64,000 nucleotides of DNA from Zygnema cylindricum (GCA_037447655.1 JBBHKE010002367.1:77386-141385); one strand, 5' to 3'; positions 1 through 12,397 are shown, counted from the stretch's first letter. Numbers and translations are program-made. The notes: generated by a model not told the origin, from the sequence alone.

Positions 1-503
1 CTCCTCCCTCCCCTCTCTCCTCTCCTCTCTCCCTCTCTCTCTCTCCCTCTCTCTCTTCTCTCTTTACCGTTTCTTTTCTTCTTTGTCCTTTTTGTACTCA
101 ATTCAAGTTATTTATCTAGAATTGGAGAGCGTAACCTATCTTTTAACTTATTTCTTTTTAATAGTATGACTTTTCAGAAACCCCTGTCTCAGTTTTCTCT
201 TTTTGTTTCCTTTTTATTTCACCGAGTTAGGCGTCGTGAAGTACTAGGTATCCGTATTTGTAATAAGCTCCTCTTAATTTAAATTGTCTTTTTTGGAAGA
301 ATCTTCTTGTTTTTTTCCCAAGGGAGTGTACGCTTGGCATACCAACAATAACAACAAAAGTCTCTCTTCTCTCTCTCCCTCTCTCTCTCTCCCTCTCTCC
401 TCTCCTCTCTCCCCTCCCTCCTCTCTCTCTCTCTCCCTCTCTCTCTCTCTCTCCCTCTCTCTCCTCCCTTCTCCCTTCTCCCTTCTCCCTTTCCGCCTCT
501 CAG
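1..503. repeat. CT-rich microsatellite tracts ending at a 3' splice site
   Basis: Two pyrimidine-rich tracts lie here, at about 1-65 and 361-500, built of TC, CTCC and CCCT units with interruptions. The second runs directly into the acceptor (CTCTCAG, ending at 503) of the first visible exon of the neighbouring gene, so it probably lies inside an intron and acts as an extended polypyrimidine tract. The 66-360 stretch is AT-rich and shows nothing recognisable. Long reading frames here on both strands are low-complexity artefacts (Ser/Leu/Pro-rich on plus, Arg/Glu-rich on minus). Confidence 0.8.
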
Positions 504-1336
504 TGGACTTTTCTGCCCGAAAATATTTGGCCTGCGATTTTCGACTGAAAAGAATGATGCGCAAATTTTTGTTTCCAATCCGATTGCCGGAAACGGAAAT
601 GGAAACAGAAACGGAAATGGACTTTTTTCAGATTCTGATGACGATGACCGTTTGAGCTCTCTCTCCGGAAACTCAGTGCGTCGGAATCGCGGAATGTCAA
701 CGGAAACGGAAATGTTCCAAAACGACGACCACATGGAGATGGGCCTCGGAATGGCTTTGGCGGGGTTTGGATCGAGCCTGTCACAGAGGTGAGAGAGGGA
801 GGGGAAGATGAGAGGTTGGTATTAGTACTGTTGTATATCTAATGGATTCAAAGCCGAGATATCGCAATATCTGTATGTCGTGATACAGAGCCTTTGGAAA
901 ACTTAATTATTGTCGAGTTTGTCGATATATATCAATATCACGATAATTGGAAATTGACCAAAAAACTTCCGGTAATGCATTTGTAAATCTTTACCAAAAA
1001 GAAAACCTATCTTGCCTAATCTTGACTGACACTAGTTGGTTATCTTTACAAAATCTGAGTATTAATAATCAAGGTACAAGGTACAAAGTGAAACATTTGG
1101 TAGGAATTTATTACGGTACGGTACACTGTATCACATTCAACTGTGAAAATTTCTGAACCTCGATGGCATAGAAATTAAATGTTTGAAAGGTAAAGAAAAA
1201 TTGGTATGTCTACTGATGATATTGGTGGGATAATCGGTGATGCCCAATATTGACTCATGTATCCATTATTGAGACCCTCTTAAAAGCACATATTGATAAT
1301 CGGCAAATCGTGCCCGATATACTACACTAAGTTTTA

Positions 1337-1380
<44 letters not shown>

Positions 1381-3226
1381 TCTCTCTCCCTCCCTCCCTC
1401 CCTCCCTCCCTCCTCTCTCTCACATACATTGCGGGGGTTCAATATCTGGTCCTTTACAAAGGCGAGGCAGATAAGAGGAGGGAGGGAGGGAGGAGGGGGG
1501 GCGGAAGACGAAGGGTGGCGGTAGGGAGAGAGAGAGAGGGGATCTTGAGAAGCTTGTAGTGGGGAGAGTGAGTGTTTTTTACACTGTTTTTCAGGCTATT
1601 CTAGTGAGTGTTTTTAAGGGGTTTTCAGCTTTTTTTGAAGGACTTTTTTATCACTTTTTCATGTGCTCTTATCTTTTTCAAAGGTTTTCTAGAGTCCACC
1701 GTAATGTGCGTCTGTTTTTTTTTTTTAACCAACTTTAAGGTTTAGCTAAGTTTGTTCTGTTTGAACCGATTTTATACATCTCACTTTGTCTTTTTTAAAT
1801 TTGCAGTCAAAGTGGAGTTTCTCAAAGTTTTGAGATTCTCCCTTCGGACGAACTAAGAAAATCTAAAGAATTTTCTCGACTTTCTTCGGTGAAAAATTCC
1901 GAACAGTTGAAAATTTCAGAAAGTTTTGAAAACAGAAGGCTTGAAAAAGGACTAGCTTTTCCTGCCACCTGGCACGACCAGATTGGACCGATTTCTTTGG
2001 AAGTACGTTTTTCAACTCTTAGAAGTATTCTCAACTCTTATTCCCCTTCCCCCTCTTTTTTTTTCTTGTCAAGGGCTTTCAACTTTTTTCTGGTTTTGTG
2101 TTTTTTTTCTGAAGGTTTTTTCATCGTATTTTTGTTCTCTTTGATTTTGTTTTTCTCGGGGTATTTTCAATGACTGTTTTTGTTTTTGTTTGTTGTGTGT
2201 GTATGTTTTTTTTTTTTTTTCTTCTTTCTATTCGCTTTTTCGATTTTGTTTTTTTTGTTTTTCATGGATTTTTCTCAGTTACCGTGAAAAACTGATAGGT
2301 AAGAATATGTTTAGATATATATAGTATTTTGAACAGTCCTTATTTAATTTTTCCTTCTAAGAAGAAAAGAAACGGTTTTACAATTTTAGAAGAAGTTAGG
2401 ATGGCTGTTTTAGTTTGATTTTCTATTATTTATTTTTCAGTTTTAGTTTTGGTGCCTGTTTCCCTTACCATTTTAATTTCCGTGAATATTACAAAACATT
2501 TGTCTTTTGCAGGACTTTTTGGATTTTCCAAAAGAAAAAGAGTCTGACAGCCATTACAAACCGAGGGAGGAGGAGAATAGAGGAGAAGGAGAGGCAAGAA
2601 TTGATCCAATTCTTCAATTTGGGCGTGAAGAGAGCGAGAAGGTGTTTGTCCCAAAAACTGAACTTGGGCAGGTTCCTAGTAAAGGAATTGACGAGTCGAG
2701 AGAGTGTGGAAGAAAAGAGAAAGAGGAGAAGAGAGAGGAAGAGACAGTGAATGTTACAGAAACTGAAATGGATCGCCACCATGGGACAGTAATTGATATT
2801 GTTTCGGACAACTCTCTGGAACAAAATAGTTTCGAAACGGAAGAAAAAATTGGAGGAAATAAATTGATTGTTGGAGTACTCGATATCCCACAAACAGACC
2901 AACATCCTCCGTCCAGTTCAAACATAAAAGAGACAAAAGGACACAAAAGAAGTCAATCGAACGTCGAATATGTTTCCAATTTTTCCGACAAAGATAGTAA
3001 CTTGAGTGAAATTCGAAGCCCTCAAAGTCGATCGAGTGCCCCATTTTCTCCGAGAAAAGACGAACCTTTGAGTCTTTGGTCGTCTCCCGAGGGAGGATCG
3101 GCAAAATCGGATTCTCATAGGGCCGGAAGTAGGACCCCTTTGGGCCCTCGAGCTATGGCTCGAATGAGAAACGCCGGTTTGATTGTCGACGATTTAGAAA
3201 ATATCGAGGTGGTAAAAAATTCTTGA
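504..3226 (+). CDS. 3' part of an unrecognised Ser/Glu-rich protein gene (5' end outside or unresolved)
   Basis: Three exons join in phase: 504-788, 1807-2002 and 2513-3226, ending in TGA. Donors are GTGAG and GTACG; acceptors are TTGCAG and TTTTGCAG. Together they encode about 398 residues. The first exon begins GLFCPKIFGLRF, then has a Gly/Asn repeat (GNGNGNRNGNG), an acidic cluster (SDSDDDDR) and a hydrophobic patch (MALAGFGSSLSQS). The second ends ATWHDQIGPISLE. The last exon is charged (many Glu, Arg and Lys), Ser-rich, and ends with a basic, conserved-looking motif (PLGPRAMARMRNAGL). No catalytic domain or membrane segment is visible, and I do not recognise the family. The start codon must lie upstream, because the first exon opens with one base that completes a split codon. 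A signalling or scaffold protein with a disordered tail would fit, but this is a guess. Confidence 0.6.
1339..1540. repeat. CT then GA microsatellites inside an intron
   Basis: A nearly pure (TC)n run at about 1339-1376 passes into CCCT units up to about 1421. It is followed by a GA-rich stretch at about 1478-1540. Both sit in the first visible intron (789-1806) of the unrecognised gene. The two tracts are complementary in type and could pair as a weak hairpin in the transcript. Nothing else is seen in this intron apart from AT-rich sequence. Confidence 0.8.
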
Positions 3227-5551
3227 AACAGTTCTCGAGGGGGCTCTCTCTAAAATCAGTTTTGTATAGGAGTTTTATTTTTGGGTTTCGTTTTTGGGTT
3301 TATTTCGGGCTTAACATTGGAGTTTTATTTAGAATATGGTTACTTCTTTTAATTTGAGATAAACGTCTCAATTTTGCATTTTTGTTTTGGTTAATCTTTG
3401 GTATTAGACTTTACTGAGGTTTATTGAAGAGGATAATATTGTTTAGAATAATAAGTCGGTTTAATGTTTAAACTGTATGTAATTTTTTTGTTAGTATTAT
3501 TAATTATATATGTTTGTATTTATTTATTCAATTGCCGTTGTAGAAGGTAGAAGCGATCAAATAATTTGTCGCGAATAATATGGGTGTTGTATATATCCCA
3601 TTTTCTTAGTTTATCAGACCTCGTTTCGTAGTTTTAGTTGTCAATTTATCGGTTTAAATACTTCTCGTGACATTGTTGTCACTTTCATGACCTTCAAATT
3701 TTAAGTTGTTGAAATTTTAATATATATTTCTTTTAGCGCATTGTAACTTGCCTTTAAATTTCTTTCTAGTGATATTATTGCTATCTCCCTCTCCCTCTCC
3801 CTCTCTCCCTCTCCTCTCTCCCGCTCTTCCCCTTCACCATCCTCCATTCCCCTTCCCGTTTGCCACCCCCCTTCCTGTCCCCGGTCCTCTCCCCTTCTCC
3901 TCCTTCCCTTCCCCTCCGCCCCTGCCTTGTCCTGTTCCCTCCCCTTCCAACCCATCCCCTTCCCTGCCCACCAGTGTTTGTGACTTCATTGCAATTACTT
4001 TTCAACAAATTGTTTTTTAAATACCCTGGAAAACCCTACAAAATTCTAGAAATGCCTTCCCCTTTGCGCCAACAGCTATGGATGGAATCTGATGTACATG
4101 TGTTAATTACAGTTGCCGCAATTCTTTATGGATTTGTATAAAAGAAGGCATGGTAGAAACGTTGTATTGTTGATATACGACTAACAAGAAAATCTTTCTC
4201 ATAGTGCTTTTGGAGACTCAATTGAGTTCTTCTCTCTCGTTCTCTTTTTCCCTCTCCTTCTCCTTCTTCCCCTTCTCTCTCCCTCCCCTCTCCTTCTTTC
4301 TCTCCCGCCTGTCCCTCCCCTATTCTCTCCTTCTCCTCCTCCCTCCCCTTTCGATATCCTCCTCTCCCTCTTTCTCTTCCTCCCCAAAATAGAAGAATGA
4401 AAACCTAAAAAGAACATGAAGCAGAAGCATTAAAACTACAGAGGAACATATTATCTCCGTTGACATCTTCTGGATGTGATAGCTTTTGAAACTCTGCTAT
4501 TGTGGAACCATGATTTTTTTTTTGTAGTTTGTTTATCCGTCTGTTTTGTGTGGTCTACCAAGACACAGTTCTAACAAATGTTGCTTTTTGACAGAGTGCA
4601 CCAAGAAGCTCAACTCCAAAACGCTAACAGCAACATGAGACATACATGAGAAACACAAAACAATGCAGTCTGTAAGACGCATGAAATTATGTAGACCATG
4701 AATACCAGATCATGGAGAAAAAGGTCCAGGATTTCCAAAAACATAGCCAGTCTGTTTCACAGGTAAAACAATCGGTTTATACATTTATATTCAACAATCT
4801 TCAAAAATCAATGCACATGCTGCAGAAATATGTGTAACACCTTCAAGGAATTAAAGACACTTGATAGAATACATCCTCCATTTGAAATCTTAAATAGCAA
4901 CAATTACACAGTATACACGTCTTTACATGATTTTTACTGAGCTACTCCTAGAACATGTGGATGTCCCTTTTTAAAATTCTAACATATTCAAAGGAATTGT
5001 CATAAAGACAACTTGTTCCCTTTTCCAACGTGACGATAAAGAGAGGGAAAGCAAGACCTTTAAGCTCACCTCCCCCTATGGTCAAAATACTTAAACCGGC
5101 ATGGAAATAATGTGTTCCTCTAATATCAAATTATTCAAATTTACAATAAACTCTTTAAATGGTATTATTTTCCCAGTTCCTATACCGATAAAAGGTACAG
5201 AAAGAGAATCTTTACTACATACAAGAAGCCAAGCCAAATATTCTGGAATCCAATCAAAACCTCACACTTTTGCCGTCTCCTTTGTCACACTCATCTGGTC
5301 AAATACAAAGACCTAAACCTTTTATAAAACATTTGCTTTATAGGGAAAGGGGGAAACGGGGAAACGGGGAAATAGAAGGAGAGGGAAAGGAAGAGGGAAA
5401 GGGAACGGGAGAGAGAAAGGAAGAGGGAAAGGGAACGGGAGAGGGAGGGGAAGACGGAGAGCGAGACCTAAGGGGAGATGAACAACTCTCTCTCTCCCTC
5501 TCCCTCTCTTTCGATTATGTTATTTAAGATTCCATAAGCTTTTAGAGTTTC
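3227..5551. other. Spacer between two convergent genes, with CT and GA tracts
   Basis: This 2.3 kb separates the 3' ends of the unrecognised gene (+) and the F-box/WD40 gene (-). It is AT-rich with CT-rich tracts at about 3781-3970 and 4228-4385, and a GA then CT tract at about 5342-5510. Reading frames in the tracts are only simple-sequence peptides. No coding exon, RNA gene or transposon end could be supported. Poly(A) regions of both genes should lie here. Confidence 0.6.
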
Positions 5552-8533
5552 CTAATTCGGTGGACGATTAAATTGAGCCTCAGCGGAACCAATTCCTATT
5601 GCTCCATTTTCAAACTTCAACACTCCAATAGCGCCTCCAACTAAAGTCAAAGCCATTTTATTTTCCAAAAAATGGATACCCAACGGGGCTGGTTCATCCA
5701 CAATATGTCCCCCATTACTTAAACCGCGAACATGTTTTTTCCCTCTCCTTAAAATATTGGAAGAATCCTCTCTCTCTCCTGAGCTTAAGGTACTCATACC
5801 TCCTTTTTCCCCTTTAACTATCTCTCCAACAGATAGAGCAGAAGAGGAGGTCTCTCTCTCTACTTCTCTATTTCCACATGCTTCTTCTACAAAGTCTCTA
5901 CTTCCTCGAGGCCTACTATAATTAAACTCTGAAAAAACATCGGCCTCTCTCTCTCCCCCTTTGGTTTGTCGCCAACCCCCGTTGGACTTGCATTCACCCC
6001 CCTCTCCTCCACTATTTGTGAGAAAAGTATCCTTTTGGTTAACAATCTCATCTTCCGAATGTGTGAGACGAAACTCATACAATACATCCCAAGTTCTTGT
6101 TTCAAATACTGTTACACTTTTTCCCGCTGTTAAAGCGACTTTATACCCGTCGGCAAAAACAGATTTTACAGGAAGACCCCAATATGCTCCTCCTAAACCT
6201 CCCCCAGATCTTCCTCCCCGTCCGGTATATCGTAAAGTCTTTCCTCCCGGATATAATAATGCAACTCTTGTAGCTGACGCAATATCCCAAACATAAACAG
6301 AATTATGGTGCCCATGACCAACAATTCCGTGTTCATAACTCCCATATAATAGTCCTTTGCAAGGGTTTTCCTCTAATAAACTTTCTGCAGATTCCTCTCC
6401 TATTCCGCCTCCTCCTCCTCCTCCGTGGACACAAAGACAGGCAACAGGACAGCTACAACTACCCACTAACCCAACTTTTTGAGCTCCTGTCTCCCCATCT
6501 AATACCATCACATGACCACCTGATGTTCCTGCGACAAACTGAACAGGTCCCTTTGTCTCCTCTCTTTCTCCCCCATTTCTCCATTCCCAACCCGTGACAC
6601 ACGTTTCGATGCATGTCACACTTGCCTGATTTCCCACAGTCAAATCCCAAAAAGAAAAAGGAGAACTCTCTTCAACTTCACAATTTCCAACACTGTTCCT
6701 TGTAACAGAATCGGAATTAAGTTTAACGGTTTCCGTTAATTTGCGCAAGGCTACATGTCCGTCACTAAGTCCTGCTGCTAATAAGGAACCTTCCCAGGAA
6801 AGTGTCAAAACTTGGACTGCCGCTGAAAGACTAGGATCTCCCAGGAGGGCTCTAAGGTTGCCACTTGTCACGTCATAAACGCGTGCAAATCCATCATCTC
6901 CACCAAATGCCACACTTTTGCAGTCTCCGGAAATCGCAGCACAGTTAAAAATTCCATCCATAGCTTCCATTTCCTGCAAATAAAAAAGAAAAAGAATCAA
7001 TGAATTGCAAAAAAAACAACTACAGTAAACCCTACAAATCTTGTACTTGGCGTGAGACAGGTTGAAACAAGAGGTGTTGTTTGATGATACTTCCAAAAAT
7101 GCAACAACCAATGATAAAACAACAAAAAAAGAAAAACAAGACCCCAGTTCAAAATTATACTTATTCGTGTGACCAAATAAACCTTTATTTTTCCCTTCTT
7201 TTTCGCCTTACCTGACTTGCATTGACCCCCAAATTTGGAACCCGAACTCCTGTTGCGAGATCAAAAACGTGACAAGTCCCTCTTCCTCCGGATGCCACCA
7301 CTAAATGATTTCCTCCGGAGGCAATTTTCAATGCTGGCGCTTTGTCAGAGCCTGGAGATTCGAAACGAGACGCCACGGCCCTCCCTCTCCTCCAGCTCTC
7401 GCTAGTTTCATATGCCTGCTTAGGAGTTGCTTCTCGGTAGGGAGGGCAGCCATATTCTGAACAAAGAAGGAGAGACTGCTTTGGATGAAGGAGAGGATGG
7501 GGATTCTGTTCAAGTTGATCCCTCCATAGGCAGTCTTCGCTTGTGATAGATTGCCATTCTCTGTAAAACGAAAGACGGAAGACAATATTGTTCAGTTATA
7601 CACGAGAATGCAAAGCATGTGGTTTTAATGCAGGAAAAAGACAGGAAACCTACAGAAAAAGTATTAAAGAGAAATTAAGGATAAAATTGGCTGTCATTTT
7701 CAACGTCCGGCCATGACATATGAACAAAAATAAGCATAGTTTATGTATAACTTGATCATTAACTTTGAAACTCAGACAAAAAAAATAGACACAAAATGAG
7801 AAATAAGGATCAATATTGCGCTGTTCATAGCCAGATATCCGTACCTACATTCCCAAAACCTTCACGAGCCAACAGTAATCACATTTGACCATAAAACCAT
7901 ATTCTTGCAGACAAAATGCAGTCAGTTTCTTCGGCACTTGATTAGAGTAGTCCATATTAGTTTATACTAATTCAAGAAATAGTTTAACACCGAATACAAA
8001 CTATTATCTCTCACAAAGATCAAAATATATTGAGTTCTGAAGGATTTTTTTTGCATTTTTGTAATAATACTGGCTGCCCACCATCAAGTGACGTAATAAC
8101 GCAGTAAGGATTATGCGAGGAGCTTCCAGAAATTTTACAGAAAAATCAAAGATATCTTCATCGTCACATTTACGAAGTTAACGAAGAGCAAAACTTTAAA
8201 TGCACGTCTATCTTAGATTACTCAACAATTAGCTTATCTCATTCCGATTATTGCTTTTCCTTCAGGGATCATATAGGTTCAGATATTAAGTTCTTTGCTT
8301 CACTGAGCGTTTCTTTGATACAGTAATTAACATATTCAATATAGCAAAAAATATGGCACATAAAGAAATGACAACATAAAAATCTAAGCTCTTAGGCTAA
8401 ATTAGATTTACCTGCACACCAGGGCAGACGCACACAAATCGCGAGCTTTAAGGTAAGAAAAGACATGGATTGCTGATGTAGGATCGAGATTAGAAAATCC
8501 ACTAGACCTTTGAATTGCACTACCAGAAGCCAT
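5552..8533 (-). CDS. F-box / WD40-repeat protein
   Basis: Three exons read in phase: 8533-8412, 7560-7212 and 6973-5552 (TAA stop), giving about 630 residues. The N-terminus holds an F-box at about residues 14-58: NLDPTSAIHVFSYLKARDLC leads to ALVCREWQSI, then DCLWRDQL, split between exons 1 and 2. WD40-type blades follow, for example LVVASGGRGTCHVFDLATG, then SVAFGGDDGFARVYDVTSG, then NSVYVWDIASATRVALL. A Ser/Glu-rich linker comes before the last blade. F-box proteins bind SKP1 and give an SCF ubiquitin ligase its substrate choice; the WD40 propeller is expected to hold the substrate. This is inferred from domain order, and no substrate can be named. Start at 8533: first ATG, directly followed by the F-box. 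Glycine runs (GGGGGGG) sit between blades. It could match one of the few plant F-box/WD40 genes, but I cannot say which. Confidence 0.88.
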
Positions 8534-9790
8534 TGCAAGGACTTGAAAAAGAAATAGAAAATATATTTATCTGGTAAAAACCTTCAACTGTTGGGAGATA
8601 TGCAGCAAACATGGACCTTGTTCATATAGAAAGTCAACACAGTACTATTGTTCACTTCATAAATCTAAATATTTCATTTCGTTTTGTTAAGGGCATATGG
8701 CTTCTTTCAAAAAAAGTACAATAAGTTAAAAAACATAGAAGAAAAAACGTTGAGGTTCTATGATTCAGGAAGTTTCTACGGCAACATTAGTGTGTTTAGC
8801 CAACGTCCAGTAATCCTATGCGTATTCACAGATGTTAAAAAAATCGTAGAAAGAATGAGCCTAAAGAGGAAAGCCGGGAGCCATAATGAAGCTGTAAAAT
8901 TTACTTTTTCGGAAGGCTTTTTTTTCCCCGTTTTGCTTTAGTTTGAGCTTCAAAAACTGCAGTAGGTTTTGGCAGCCAAATACATTGCACTACAGAGACA
9001 GGTATCCACTGTATTTTTAGATTTTGACCGTCGGTGTGGTACACCTGAACATTGACCATCGGCATAATACTGTGGATCCTAGAGTTTCGCTAACAGCCTT
9101 AAAAGGTTACAACATACGTGGACGTTGATGTGTGGTTCACTGTACTAAACGTAGTGGGCTTTTCATGGAATGCCGTACAGTATAGCAAGCAGTGTGTTTC
9201 CACCTTTCCGGTCAGATTGTGACGTGGCTGTATCTAAAATAAACGGAGCTACGAAAGTTCTGACACGTACACGAAAGTCAATTTTAAAATTGCTGGCACT
9301 TCTACTCTAATTGGTCACGTGTCGACCACGTGATATCTGTGTACATCATGGTGATAGGTTTGCAGCTTTTCATGACTTCCCCCCTGCGTGTCAGAAGACA
9401 GCAGAATCTTTGCCCTGGTCTTCCCGCGATCTGCCACTTTTCCTGCAGGGGGCGACTGTCGGCATCGTTTTGTCGAGTTGGGGGCCCTTGACGGCCGTCT
9501 CCGGCCGAGCGCTCAGGTTCTGTAGCATGTACGGCCGTATTTATAGCCTTGTACTTAAGACTCTAAATTTTATATCGACAGCTATTTCCTGACAATCGAT
9601 ATGCGTTTCCGTTTCGGTCTGCGTTAGCGTTTTCTTGGAGCCGGAATTATCGACAAAATATCGGTATGCTTAGATAATGACATCGGTAGCAGGACGATCG
9701 GAAAAGATCCCACCCCCCAGGAAGCCGACCGACTGTGCACCGTCGGCCAATCAGGAGAGATATTGTCGTATCCGGCACAGCCAACCGCAA
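8534..9790. other. Intergenic stretch upstream of the F-box/WD40 gene
   Basis: The start of this region should hold the F-box gene promoter. A loosely inverted pair (TATCCACTGTAT near 9002 and ATACTGTGGAT near 9068) may be a small decayed fold-back element. Frames at 8684-8941 and 9311-9592 have no recognisable protein similarity or splice context. Nothing else is supported. Confidence 0.4.
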
Positions 9791-9795
9791 CTATA

Positions 9796-9842
9796 CCGCC
9801 AATCGTTATTAGCGTTTAGAAATTATTAGTGTTAAAAAATAG
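9796..9842. repeat. Lone left end of the TA-flanked inverted-repeat family
   Basis: The sequence ACCGCCAATCGTTATTAGCG matches the left terminus of the family described at 12405 and 54527. No matching right end was found before the next left end at 10257. It is probably a truncated copy. Confidence 0.45.
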
Positions 9843-10328
9843 ATTAGCGTTATTAACGCTAATTTGAGTTTTTCAAGATTTCGAAAAAAAAAGTCTACTC
9901 TAATTGATCCATAAGGGTACAACGGATCTGCCATCGGGATCTTTACAGTAAAATAGGTAAAATTACAAAATCTGACAAATCGTACACCGTCGCGTCCTTT
10001 TACTCTAATTTAGTGATAACTCTAATTTGGGTATTCTCCCGTATAATTAATACGCGATCAATATTTCTGCACTAAAATAGATACAATCTCATTCTGCCTT
10101 TCATTCTGAGCGCAGTTTTACGTGCGATCACGATTATTGTAATCCATGTTTCGTACTTTTTTACTTACTAAATTACTATTCTGTACGAATTGATACGTCC
10201 GTACACCATACTATTCAATAAGATCTTAAAGACTTGAACTAAAGTTATCAACGCTACACCGTGAATCGTTATTAGACTATAGAAATTATTAGTATCAATA
10301 ATAAATTAGTGCCATTGATTCTAATTTG

Positions 10329-11214
10329 TAGTGTTGTGTATCGGTAAAAAACTTATCGCGATAACACCGATACCGATATTTATCGGTTATCGAACGGTCA
10401 GCGGTCCCGATATATTTGTACTTTCTGTACTTTCTGTTCGGAGTGCTTTCTGTCCGGTAAACTGAACGGTATATTTACGAGAAATGTACGGTTGTTTACG
10501 CGAAAAGTACGGAATTTGATGAAAAAATACGTTGCACTTTGTAGTACTTTTTGGGCGGTTAACTGAACATAAATTTTACGGGAGCGTACGAAATTGTACC
10601 GATAAATTGATTATCATGGAACGGTAAAAAGACGGCGGACACAGAGTACAACGGATGCAAAATAACATTATGCGCGCCGTCGGAATCGAACGGACGACAT
10701 TCAATAAGAAAATACGAGCGGACAGTCAGCGTGAGGTCCGGTATCTCGAAATGGCTATTTTGGCGGCTTTTGCCAAAAAAGCCGACGGATTGACACGTGG
10801 CAGGTTTCCAGTGGATCCCAAAAAATAAAGGGACAAAGCCACGGCGTCGGATGTGAAAGGTACATCGTTTTAACTGGAGCCGTACTAAAGCCGTACACAT
10901 CTTATGCCGGCTACTGTACTTTCGGCTTGTACAAATGATCTGATTGGTAGGTACCTCAGGGGTTGTGAGTAGGGCGCGTTGGGCGAATAAGACGTACAGT
11001 TGAGTGTACATGCCGTACATTTATTTTTACGGCTCGTACAGTTATCGCCGATAGTTATCGTTATCGGCATTATCGCCGATAAGTAGCCGATATTATCGGC
11101 TACTTATCGGCGATAAGACCGATAGCGATATATCGTACCGATATATCGATTATCAGGTCCCCGAAAAAAGGCCCATATCGGTTATCGGCAAATCCTTACC
11201 GATACACAACACTA
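10329..11214. mobile_element. Non-autonomous hAT-type element, 886 bp, with 8-bp target duplication
   Basis: The termini are a perfect 19-bp inverted repeat, TAGTGTTGTGTATCGGTAA, read inward from both ends. The 8 bp CTAATTTG flanks it on both sides (10321-10328 and 11215-11222). The related element B has a single CTAATTTG at 11807-11814 with the same flanking sequence, which is an empty site. An 8-bp target duplication plus these ends indicates the hAT superfamily. The interior has many copies of TATCGG/CCGATA and a perfect palindrome at 11071-11115. The reading frame at 10559-11020 on the minus strand does not resemble a transposase, so the element is non-autonomous. Confidence 0.88.
11071..11115. 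repeat. Perfect 45-bp palindrome in the hAT-type element
   Basis: A 22-base arm (11071-11092, starting TATCGCCGATAAG) is followed by one T and its exact reverse complement (11094-11115). It lies about 100 bp from the right end of the 886-bp element. Subterminal repeats of this kind are often transposase-binding sites in hAT elements; that role is inferred here. Confidence 0.85.
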
Positions 11215-11742
11215 CTAATTTGTGTATCAATACCATCGTCAAAAAAATGTTTAATTGTAATTTCTCCTTAACGCTGAATTAGGTGTACAGGATCTGCCGT
11301 CATGACATACACGTTAAAATAGGCAGAAGTACAAAATCTGACAATCTGTACCACGTCTCGTCCTTCCATTGTAATGAATCCACAATTTTAATTTAGGTTT
11401 GCGGATGAACAATCATTACGCCGTTCATACTTACACACTAAAATAGGTACGAGTTTATTCTAAGCGCAGTTCTGTATGTAACCGACATAAGTAAACAATA
11501 ATTTCCGTACAATTTTCGGTAACGAAGTACTATGATATACGAACAACCACCCTCCGTACATCACACTATACAATAAATATGTACGGTGACACCATTGACG
11601 CTAATTCACAAGAACCGTAATTAAGGTCACGGATAAATTAGAATCAGTCACTGTATTTCGAGTATCAATGTCAAAATTTTGGGGCGCCGATATAGAGTAC
11701 ATAAGTCTAATAACGATTCGCGGTGTAAGATTCAGTACAGTA

Positions 11743-12298
11743 CACCGTGAATCATTATTAACCTATAGAAATTATTAGTATCAATAATAAATTAGTGTCA
11801 TTGATTCTAATTTGTGTATCAATACCATTATGAAAAAAATGTTTAATTGTAATTTCTCTATTACGCTGATTTAGGTATACAGAATCCACCGTCATTACAT
11901 ACACATTAAAATAGGTAGAAGTACAAAATCTGACAATGCGTACCACGTCGCGTCCTTTCAGTGTAATTAATCCATAATTCTAATTTGGGTTTGCGAACGC
12001 GTTTGTCGCAAACTCGACTCCACGTTTTATTCTAAGCGCAGTTCTGTATGCGACCGACATAAGTTAACTACAATTTCCATACGGATTTCGGTAATCAAGT
12101 ACAGTTTTTGTACCAGCAAACACATTCCGTACACCACACTATTCATGAAATAAGTACGGAAATTCCATTGACGCTAATTCACAAGAACCGTAATTAACGT
12201 CACGGATAAAATAGAATCAGTCACTGTATTTCGAGTATCAATGTCAAAATTTTGGGGCGCCGATATAGAGTACATAAGTCTAATAACGATTCACGGTG
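11743..12298. mobile_element. TA-flanked inverted-repeat element B (556 bp)
   Basis: The ends are TA-CACCGTGAATCATTATTAA and CTAATAACGATTCACGGTG-TA. It lies directly behind element A in the same orientation, separated by a short spacer (AGATTCAG plus the TACAG before the next TA). It is the uninterrupted relative of A and contains the single CTAATTTG at 11807-11814. No coding capacity was seen. Confidence 0.75.
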
Positions 12299-12300
12299 TA

Positions 12301-12397
12301 GTTCACCAAAATTTTAATTAACCTAGAAAATTTTTAGTGGCGTCAAAATTTGGGGGTGCCAATATAGCGTTCATAACGCTAATAACGATTGGCGGTG
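12301..12397. repeat. Partial inverted-repeat element C, right end only, shared with 14179-14290
   Basis: From GTTCACCAAAA the sequence runs to a family right end (TAACGATTGGCGGTG, then TA). The same block follows element E at 14179. It marks the left part of the duplication that also carries the SF3B5 5' region. A clear left terminus is missing. Confidence 0.6.

Larger units (their letters stand above)
10257..11725. mobile_element. TA-flanked inverted-repeat element A (about 575 bp before a nested insertion)
   Basis: The element opens TA-CACCGTGAATCGTTATTAG and closes CTAATAACGATTCGCGGTG-TA. TA flanks both ends, as expected for Tc1/mariner-type MITEs. Its interior closely matches element B at 11743-12298, including the stretch TTTAATTGTAATTTCTC. 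An 886-bp hAT-like element (10329-11214) sits inside it. Without that insertion and its duplicated 8 bp, the element is about 575 bp. No transposase is encoded, so it must have been moved by an enzyme encoded elsewhere. Confidence 0.75.

Noticed and set aside
274-734. Arg/Glu-rich open frames on the minus strand
   Set aside because: They are translations of CT/GA microsatellites opposite a well-supported exon of the plus-strand gene.
10559-11020. 153-codon open frame inside the 886-bp hAT-type element
   Set aside because: It shows no BED finger, DUF659 core or dimerisation motif, and its start is not an ATG context worth trusting.
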